Positions 1 to 4,393 of a DNA stretch of 5,796 nt are shown piece by piece (the first letter of the stretch is position 1; the number at the start of each line of letters is the position of its first letter). This stretch comes from Bacteroidota bacterium (GTDB lineage Bacteria; Bacteroidota; Ignavibacteria; UBA10030; UBA8401): NCBI GenBank assembly GCA_030824175.1, contig JAVBYH010000084.1:1-5796 (forward strand), given 5' to 3'. The translations under genes and the position numbers were made by a program. The notes beneath the pieces are model-generated. The model did no database searches and had not been told where the DNA came from. It saw only the letters and a program-made list of their open reading frames with translations.

Positions 1-279
1 AAGCGGCATACCATCTTCAGCCTGAAAGACCCTCATCGATGTCGCCTTCTGTATCAATTCAGGCATGATGCTTCGACGATGCGGATCCAGGTGTGATACA
101 ACGATAAATGCCATCCCCGAGTCGTTTGGCATATGGGCGAAGAATCGTTCGAGTGCGTCCAGACCGCCGGCCGAAGCGCCGATGCCGACGACAAAGAACG
201 ATGCCGCCCGGCCCGGGCCCCTGTGCACGGCCGGTCGTTTTTGTCGTGGAGCATGCGGAGGCGGAACTCTCTTGATCAT
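1..279 (-). CDS. CheB-type methylesterase domain protein, N-terminal part (probably a CheB/CheR-type fusion)
   Basis: The first 93 codons of a gene running leftwards off the window. A basic, proline-rich tail (residues 1-28) leads straight into a CheB catalytic domain starting FFVVGIGASAGGLDALERFF. The GASAGG loop carries the probable nucleophile Ser36. His63 in VVSHLDPHRRS matches the second catalytic position of CheB. The catalytic Asp would lie beyond the edge. CheB esterases hydrolyse glutamyl methyl esters on chemoreceptors. No receiver domain precedes the catalytic domain, unlike classical CheB. That arrangement, plus the short basic tail, is typical of large CheB-CheR-PAS signalling fusions, but the fusion itself is inferred because only the N-terminus is present. 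The ATG is preceded by a modest GTGAG 7 nt upstream. The gene is divergent from the hybrid kinase at 436 and may share control with it. The domain call is confident; the full architecture is not. Confidence 0.85.
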   Translation of the reverse strand, partial: MIKRVPPPHAPRQKRPAVHRGPGRAASFFVVGIGASAGGLDALERFFAHMPNDSGMAFIVVSHLDPHRRSIMPELIQKATSMRVFQAEDGMPL

Positions 280-350
280 TGGAGATCTCACTGAAGAATA
301 ATGCTGGTAAATTAGGCATTTAATCGGGTACAAGCAATTTACAGAGAATG

Positions 351-360
351 GTATTAATAC
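351..360. promoter_or_regulatory. 10-bp perfect palindrome in the divergent intergenic region
   Basis: GTATTAATAC is a perfect palindrome located 71 nt upstream of the CheB-type start and 75 nt upstream of the kinase start. It overlaps a possible extended -10 element on the plus strand (TGG then TATTAAT, 349-358), for which I see no convincing -35. Two shorter palindromes, GAATATTC (395-402) and GCTATAGC (411-418), follow before the kinase ribosome binding site. An operator or promoter serving one or both divergent genes is plausible. AT-rich palindromes of this length also arise by chance, so the call is weak. Confidence 0.2.
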
Positions 361-422
361 TTCTTTCATTCTTTCGGGCGATTTCAGGTAGCGTGAATAT
401 TCGGTAAGCTGCTATAGCGATA

Positions 423-430
423 AAAGGAGA
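423..430 (+). promoter_or_regulatory. Ribosome binding site of the hybrid histidine kinase
   Basis: AAAGGAGA lies 5 nt before the ATG at 436, a near-canonical Shine-Dalgarno sequence that fixes the kinase start. Confidence 0.75.
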
Positions 431-435
431 CCTGC

Positions 436-2019
436 ATGGCAATATTACCCAGCGTCCAAGAGGCCTTATCGATTTCGGAATGCCGATATCGAAGGCTGTT
501 CGAAACCGCACAGGACGGCATTCTTATTCTGGATGGAAAATCCGGTGCCATCGTGGATGTCAACCCGTACTTATTATTTTTACTCGGGTATCCCTACGAG
601 GCGTTCATCGGGAAGAGACTCTGGGAGATCGGGGCGTTTCGTGATGTCGATGAGAATAAAGGCCGCTTCCAGGCGTTGGTTGAAAACGATTACATCCAGT
701 ATAACGACCTGCCGCTGATAACGAAGGATGGCAGGGAGATCGCGGTGGAATTCGTCAGCAACGTGTACATCGTTGACGGCGCGATGACGATCCAATGCAA
801 TATCCGGGACATCTCCGCGCGGAAAAAAGCGGAGAGGCTGCTCCACGAGAAGGAAGTGACCCGGGAGGAATCCAATCGCCAGATGCAGAGGCTCGAAAGT
901 CTCAGCACGCTTGCGGGCGGGGTCGCTCATGAATTTAACAATGTGCTCGCCATGATCCTGCCGTCCGCCGAAATGATCGCGGCCACCGCGGAAATAACAT
1001 CGAAGACGAGCGTACACGCGAAGCGCATCGTAGAGGCTGCACTACGCGGAGCGGATATCGTGAAGCAGCTCTCGATTTTTGCACATTCGGAAGAAAGTGA
1101 ATTAAAGCCGATATCCCTTCAACGCATCGTGCTCGATATCGGGGCGCTCTTGGGTCATACGATAACAAGGGATATCACCGTTCGCACGGAAATCTTCGCC
1201 GAGAATTCATTGGTGTTTGGGGATTACAGAATGCTGCATCAGGCGGTGGTCAACCTTTCCATTAACGCCGTCGATGCGATGCCCAATGGAGGTACTCTGA
1301 CGCTGGCGCTTGTAGATGCCGACGATGAAGAAATTGGCCGCATCGACGATGAGATCACCAAGCGAACGGGAACGCAACGGTTTGTCGCCCTGATCGTCCA
1401 GGATACAGGCGTTGGCATTGGGCACGGCGCGATGGAACGGATCTTTGACCCGTTCTTTACAACAAAAGAACACGGCAAGGGAGCGGGGTTGGGATTGTCC
1501 ATCGTGTATGGCATCGTTAAAAATCATCATGGATACCACAGAATAGAGTCCATCCCGGAGGGCGGCACGAGAGTGTCTCTTTACTTCCCGCTGGGTGAAG
1601 CTGCCGAAGTACCGGGTGTTCAAACGGCAGCGGCCGCTCACGGATCCACTGGAGAGACGATCCTCATCCTCGATGACGAGGAAGAAATTCGTCAGACCCT
1701 TTGCGAGCTGCTCTCGAATCATGGGTACACAGTGATCGCCGCTTCGAACGGATTAGAGGGGATGGAGCAGCTTCGTGTGCATCACGAATCCATTAAGCTC
1801 GTCATTACCGATCTCGGCATGCCCAAAATGAACGGGGAAGAGTTCTTCATGCAGGCGAAGGTATTCAAGCCTAAATTAAAGACGATCATCACGACCGGAT
1901 ATGTGAATGTTACGACAGCATCGAAACTGTTATCGCTCGGCGTCGCCGATATGCTCATGAAAACATTCAGTGTGCACACGCTGCTCCCGGCGGTTCGAAG
2001 AGCGCTTGAGGCGGCATGA
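436..2019 (+). CDS. Soluble PAS hybrid sensor histidine kinase with C-terminal receiver
   Basis: A 527-residue protein with no membrane segment or signal peptide, so cytoplasmic. Domains in order: a PAS sensor (about 15-133), a short coiled linker (about 130-155), a HisKA dimerisation domain with H box GGVAHEFNNVL and phosphoacceptor His165, and a HATPase domain (about 262-386). The HATPase has an N box around NLSINAVDAM (Asn277), a G1 box DTGVGI (Asp323), an F box IFDPFFTTK (336-344) and a G2 box GKGAGLGLS. A receiver domain (about 407-525) has acidic pair Asp413/Asp414, phosphoacceptor Asp459 in VITDLGMP, Thr487 and Lys509. Phosphate should pass from His165 to Asp459 and perhaps on to an unseen phosphotransferase. 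The receiver loop reads K-T-F where K-P-F is usual. No output domain is attached. The gene is divergent from the CheB-type gene and is followed closely by a TPR protein gene. The input signal cannot be deduced from the sequence. Confidence 0.93.
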   Translation: MAILPSVQEALSISECRYRRLFETAQDGILILDGKSGAIVDVNPYLLFLLGYPYEAFIGKRLWEIGAFRDVDENKGRFQALVENDYIQYNDLPLITKDGREIAVEFVSNVYIVDGAMTIQCNIRDISARKKAERLLHEKEVTREESNRQMQRLESLSTLAGGVAHEFNNVLAMILPSAEMIAATAEITSKTSVHAKRIVEAALRGADIVKQLSIFAHSEESELKPISLQRIVLDIGALLGHTITRDITVRTEIFAENSLVFGDYRMLHQAVVNLSINAVDAMPNGGTLTLALVDADDEEIGRIDDEITKRTGTQRFVALIVQDTGVGIGHGAMERIFDPFFTTKEHGKGAGLGLSIVYGIVKNHHGYHRIESIPEGGTRVSLYFPLGEAAEVPGVQTAAAAHGSTGETILILDDEEEIRQTLCELLSNHGYTVIAASNGLEGMEQLRVHHESIKLVITDLGMPKMNGEEFFMQAKVFKPKLKTIITTGYVNVTTASKLLSLGVADMLMKTFSVHTLLPAVRRALEAA

Positions 2020-2057
2020 ATTCCATCACCAGGCTATGCTATGAGGCCGCAGTGAAC

Positions 2058-2066
2058 GAGGAGAGA
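2058..2066 (+). promoter_or_regulatory. Ribosome binding site deciding the start of the TPR protein
   Basis: GAGGAGAGA places its GGAG core 6 nt before the ATG at 2070. A longer in-frame start at 2016, overlapping the kinase stop codon, would add 18 residues without TPR character, so 2070 is preferred. Confidence 0.65.
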
Positions 2067-2069
2067 CCT

Positions 2070-2513
2070 ATGAACACGATGACACGTACCGCCGTCGATT
2101 GGCTGATGAGCGCGGAAGAAAAGTTCCTCGACCATGACTTCGAGGGAGCGCTCGCAGATTCGACGCAGGCCATCACAACCCAGCATGATTTTGCCGATGC
2201 CTACTTCAACCGGGGGCGGGCGAAGACTGCGCTGGGCGATTATCAGGGAGCGATCGCCGATTACTCAAAGGCGATCGAACTGGCGCCTGCCTTTGCGGCA
2301 TACTATTGTTTCAGGGGCAGGGTCAAGTCCGACTTGAACGATTATCAGGGCGGCATCGGCGACTTCACAAAGGCGGTGGAGCTGAATCCGGACTATGCTG
2401 AAGCGTATTTCAACAGGGCGACAGCCTTGCATGGCCTGGGGCGGGAGGCCGAAGCAATGGCGGATTTTGAAAGGGCAAAAACACCGGCTATTCAAACGGC
2501 CTCCCCTCAGTAA
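2070..2513 (+). CDS. Small tetratricopeptide-repeat protein
   Basis: A 147-residue protein made almost entirely of TPR units of 34 residues: a degenerate first unit (about 7-40), two well-formed units (about 41-74 and 75-108), and a last one (about 109-140). Each clear unit shows the helix pair signature, for example AYFNRGRAKTALGDYQGAIA followed by KAIELAP, and then KAVELNPDYAEAYFNR. There is no signal peptide and no second domain. TPR solenoids bind peptides or partner proteins; no partner is identifiable. The gene starts 50 nt after the hybrid kinase stop on the same strand with no terminator between, so co-transcription is likely. A role as a scaffold for the kinase is possible but only inferred from position. 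The upstream ATG at 2016, sharing bases with the kinase TGA, could be an alternative translationally coupled start. Confidence 0.88.
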   Translation: MNTMTRTAVDWLMSAEEKFLDHDFEGALADSTQAITTQHDFADAYFNRGRAKTALGDYQGAIADYSKAIELAPAFAAYYCFRGRVKSDLNDYQGGIGDFTKAVELNPDYAEAYFNRATALHGLGREAEAMADFERAKTPAIQTASPQ

Positions 2514-2543
2514 AGGATGAAACAGATGCCCTTCGTGAAACGG

Positions 2544-2573
2544 ATGGAGATGCGGTTCATGGAGACGCGATTC
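2544..2573 (+). repeat. Two-copy 15-bp tandem repeat
   Basis: ATGGAGATGCGGTTC is followed directly by ATGGAGACGCGATTC, identical at 13 of 15 positions. It lies between the TPR stop and the ROK start. The repeat falls inside a possible 22-codon reading frame (2526-2594) preceded by AAAGGA, but that frame has no recognisable product. The function is unknown and the repeat may be a slippage remnant. Confidence 0.4.
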
Positions 2574-2596
2574 ACGGTTTATGGTTGCACATGAAG

Positions 2597-2631
2597 GAAT
2601 ATTTCCAGACATTATGTCTTGTGAAATATTC
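2597..2631. promoter_or_regulatory. 35-nt interrupted palindrome upstream of the ROK kinase (operator or hairpin)
   Basis: Two nested perfect inverted repeats share nearly the same centre. The outer arms are GAATATTTC (2597-2605) and GAAATATTC (2623-2631). The inner arms are AGACAT (2607-2612) and ATGTCT (2614-2619), separated by a single T. Fifteen base pairs are therefore symmetric over 35 nt. The one-base centre suits a dimeric DNA-binding protein; as RNA the inner AT pairs would open into a loop. No U-tract follows, so it is not an intrinsic terminator. It ends 31 nt before the ROK start codon, in the right place to control that gene. I recognise no specific regulator family in the motif. 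Confidence 0.5.
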
Positions 2632-2651
2632 ATCATCTCAGCAATCATTAC

Positions 2652-2655
2652 GGAG
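2652..2655 (+). promoter_or_regulatory. Ribosome binding site deciding the ROK kinase start
   Basis: GGAG sits 7 nt before the ATG at 2663. The frame is open upstream to a TTG at 2585, but that extension would translate the palindrome at 2597-2631 and lacks ROK similarity, so 2663 is preferred. Confidence 0.6.
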
Positions 2656-2662
2656 CAGGTGC

Positions 2663-3703
2663 ATGAGCGGAAAAGCAAACGTGTATATCGGTACGGACAG
2701 CGGTGCGACAACATCGAAGACCGGCGGTGTGTGGGAGGATGGCAAAGCCATTTCGACGAAGCTGCTCCAACGGTCGACAAATTCGGAAGCGGGACCAGCC
2801 GCCGTCGTCCAGGGGTGGATGGAAGGTGTGGGCGAGTATTTGGATCAAAACAAGCTCACTTGGGATCAGGTGCAGGGGGTGGGCGTGGCCATGCCCGGAA
2901 CGTTCAGAAGCTACGGCGTCATGGATCGGCCTGCGAATCTCCCTGCGAGCTTCGAGGGGTGGGATGTGTACACGGATTACAGCACCGCGCTTGCCAAAAA
3001 AGCCGGACGTCCGATTCCGCTCGTCGTCGGTAACGACGGCAATTATGGCGGCGTCGCGGAAGCCGCGCACGCTCGCGGCACACGCAAGAGTTCCGTCCTC
3101 ATGCTCGCGCCCGGTTCCGGGTTGGGATGCGCATTCATCGACGCGCGCGGCCTCCCGCTCGATGGCGATACGCTTGCCGGCATGGAGGCAAGCCATATGC
3201 CCGCACCGATCCACCTGCTCGATACAAAAGCATATCCCTGCGGCTGCGGCCGCACATGGGGCTGCATCGAAGTATACACGACAATTTCAGGCCTGCCCCA
3301 TCTTCTGACGGAAAAGCTTGTCAAGTATCCCGACCATGAACTGGCGAAGTCACCGCTCAGCGCGAAAGAAAAAGTCCTGAGCCTGCGCGGTCTCGCACAA
3401 AAGGGGGATCCGCTGGCGGTCGAGATCTTCGATTTCCAGGCAAAGGCGATGGGATACCTCGTCTCCAGCCTTACCATGGTGCTCGATGCGGAATTCGTCG
3501 TCATCGGCGGCGGCCTCATGGATCCTGAATCGACCACGGAGGAATTCCGCACCCGCTATCTGCGGATCCTGCGCGAGACCGTAGAGCCCAATCTCTGGCC
3601 CGCGCAGCGGGGCCGCATCACCATCGTGCCCGCCGCTCTCGGCGAGCTCTCGCAGGCAATTGGTGCCGCCCTGGTCGCGCTCTACCAAAGCCAGGCGTCA
3701 TAG
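2663..3703 (+). CDS. ROK-family sugar kinase (glucokinase-like)
   Basis: A 346-residue protein, slightly longer than the usual 300-320 of ROK kinases. The N-terminal phosphate-binding motif reads GTDSGATTSKTGG, with Asp12 of the DxGxT-type loop. The catalytic region VVGNDGNYGGVAEA has Asn124 and the probable general base Asp125. A second glycine-rich loop LAPGSGLGCAFID (148-160) follows. The ROK zinc and sugar-binding element is present as MEASH (Glu175, His178) followed by CGCGRTWGCIE (Cys193, Cys195, Cys201). The spacing between the second and third cysteines is one residue longer than the common CGCGxxGC form. VVIGGGL (279-285) is the second ATPase-lobe motif. No helix-turn-helix domain is attached, so this is an enzyme rather than a ROK repressor. 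It is likely to phosphorylate glucose or a related hexose with ATP in the cytoplasm; the substrate is not fixed by the sequence. It is separated from the TPR gene by a 149-nt regulatory-looking spacer and followed by its own terminator, so it probably forms a single-gene unit. Confidence 0.9.
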   Translation: MSGKANVYIGTDSGATTSKTGGVWEDGKAISTKLLQRSTNSEAGPAAVVQGWMEGVGEYLDQNKLTWDQVQGVGVAMPGTFRSYGVMDRPANLPASFEGWDVYTDYSTALAKKAGRPIPLVVGNDGNYGGVAEAAHARGTRKSSVLMLAPGSGLGCAFIDARGLPLDGDTLAGMEASHMPAPIHLLDTKAYPCGCGRTWGCIEVYTTISGLPHLLTEKLVKYPDHELAKSPLSAKEKVLSLRGLAQKGDPLAVEIFDFQAKAMGYLVSSLTMVLDAEFVVIGGGLMDPESTTEEFRTRYLRILRETVEPNLWPAQRGRITIVPAALGELSQAIGAALVALYQSQAS

Positions 3704-3730
3704 TGGTCATTGCCGCGTGAAGGAATGTGC

Positions 3731-3758
3731 TTGCAATCAGCGATGCGCTTTTTATAAA
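3731..3758 (+). promoter_or_regulatory. Candidate sigma70-like promoter for the FGE-fold gene
   Basis: TTGCAA (3731-3736) and TATAAA (3753-3758) are separated by 16 nt. They match the -35 and -10 consensus at four and five of six positions. The expected start point is about 3764-3767, inside the left arm of the terminator at 3756-3788. A transcript starting there would keep only a 4-bp remnant of that hairpin, and so escape termination. Spacing to the ATG at 3829 gives a leader of about 63 nt. Confidence 0.45.
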
Positions 3759-3795
3759 AGCAGACTCATCGTCGGTGAGCCTGCTTTTTGTATTT
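3756..3795 (+). terminator. Intrinsic terminator of the ROK kinase gene
   Basis: A hairpin with arms AAAAGCAGACTCA (3756-3768) and TGAGCCTGCTTTT (3776-3788), one A-C mismatch (3764 against 3780) and a 7-nt loop. It is followed by a T-rich run ending at 3795. It begins 53 nt after the ROK stop. Its left arm overlaps the -10 of a candidate downstream promoter. Confidence 0.85.
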
Positions 3796-3817
3796 AAAGG
3801 ATGTTGTATCGGTAATC

Positions 3818-3822
3818 AGGAG
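3818..3822 (+). promoter_or_regulatory. Ribosome binding site deciding the FGE-fold gene start
   Basis: AGGAG lies 6 nt before the ATG at 3829. A GTG at 3727 is in frame, but translation from it would read through the terminator hairpin and add 34 residues with no family similarity, so it is rejected. Confidence 0.75.
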
Positions 3823-3828
3823 TACACG

Positions 3829-4389
3829 ATGGATCCACTCGGGATCACATGGACCCTGGTCGAAGGATTGAATGCGCCATACGCTATCGCATCCACTCCG
3901 GTGACATTCGACCAGTACGATTCGTTTTGCAAGGCAACGGGATATAAACAGCCGATCGCGTCGTTCGGCCGGGGGAAGCAACCGGTCATCAACGTGAATG
4001 TTGCGGATGCGCTTGCATTGTGCGCCTGGCTGAGCAAAAAAATGAATGCTGTAATTCGTCTTCCGAAGGAAGCCGAATGGGAATACGCCGCACGCGGCGG
4101 CAGGAGAAGCAAGCGATATGAATATAGCGGCAGCAACACTGTAGACGATGTTGCGTGGCATAGCGGCAATTCCGGGAACACGACACACGTCGTTGCGTCG
4201 AAAAAACCGAACGAACTCGGCATCTATGACATGTCAGGCAATGTTTGGGAGTGGTGCGGAACCGAAGGAGCCATACGCGGCGGCTCCTGGAGCTACAGCC
4301 ATTACTATTGCCGCATTTCCGCCCGTGACGACGATCATGCGGATAACCACAGCAAACTCATCGGCTTCCGCTTACTCAAAGCCAGGTAA
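3829..4389 (+). CDS. FGE-sulfatase / C-type-lectin-fold protein, probable variable protein of a diversity-generating retroelement
   Basis: A compact 186-residue single-domain protein of the FGE-sulfatase (SUMF1) family. Family landmarks run in order: PVTFDQYDSFCKATG (24-38), the VNVADALALCAWLS helix (56-69), RLPKEAEWEYAARGG (77-91), SGSNTVDDVAW (100-110), KKPNELGIYDMSGNVWEWC (125-143), RGGSW (150-154) and IGFR (178-181). There is no signal peptide or membrane segment. Formylglycine-generating enzymes use two cysteines just after RGGS; here the first position is Tyr156 and only Cys161 remains, so enzyme activity is unlikely. Instead, residues 150-181 match the layout of TvpA-type variable regions in targets of diversity-generating retroelements, where this fold displays diversified binding residues. 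That comparison is from memory of the family. The gene sits behind the ROK terminator, has its own candidate promoter, and ends 4 nt before the serine hydrolase. The fold is near certain; the retroelement link is inferred. The alternative is an ordinary SUMF1-like binding protein. Confidence 0.9.
   Translation: MDPLGITWTLVEGLNAPYAIASTPVTFDQYDSFCKATGYKQPIASFGRGKQPVINVNVADALALCAWLSKKMNAVIRLPKEAEWEYAARGGRRSKRYEYSGSNTVDDVAWHSGNSGNTTHVVASKKPNELGIYDMSGNVWEWCGTEGAIRGGSWSYSHYYCRISARDDDHADNHSKLIGFRLLKAR
4288..4371 (+). other. Candidate DGR variable region (VR) at the 3' end of the FGE-fold gene
   Basis: After the constant RGGSW come six variable codons, AGC TAC AGC CAT TAC TAT (residues 155-160). Then CRIS, Ala165 and Arg166 follow, and four more variable codons, GAC GAC GAT CAT (167-170). 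Next come ADN, the variable His174, Ser175 and Leu177, and a constant IGFR end. All ten codons of the two blocks end in C or T and each differs from AAC or AAT by exactly one base at position 1 or 2. DGR reverse transcriptases mutate template adenines, and AAY template codons are the known design because they cannot become stop codons. The GC-rich stretch coding IGFR (4360-4371) would be the initiation-of-mutagenic-homing end. No A-rich copy of this segment is visible elsewhere in the window, so the template is not here. The exact edges are uncertain. Confidence 0.55.
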
Positions 4390-4393
4390 CCAC

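Noticed and set aside
580..1017. 145-codon open frame on the minus strand inside the hybrid kinase
   Set aside because: It is the antisense of well-supported PAS and HisKA coding sequence, with no recognisable protein features.
2526..2594. 22-codon reading frame with an AAAGGA 8 nt upstream, possible leader peptide
   Set aside because: Too short to judge, contains a tandem repeat, and has no attenuator-like codon run or downstream terminator; recorded only as a possibility.
2585..2662. TTG-started N-terminal extension of the ROK kinase
   Set aside because: The extension covers the 35-nt palindrome and has no family similarity; the ATG at 2663 has a well-spaced GGAG.
3727..3828. GTG-started N-terminal extension of the FGE-fold gene with a hydrophobic stretch and a Cys pair, resembling a lipoprotein signal
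   Set aside because: It would be translated through the terminator hairpin, has no ribosome binding site comparable to AGGAG at 3818, and the cysteines lack a proper lipobox.
4283..4293. Short perfect inverted repeat GCTCC-T-GGAGC at the start of the variable region
   Set aside because: It lies within codons for G-S-W-S, partly created by a variable serine codon, and is too short to call a functional hairpin.
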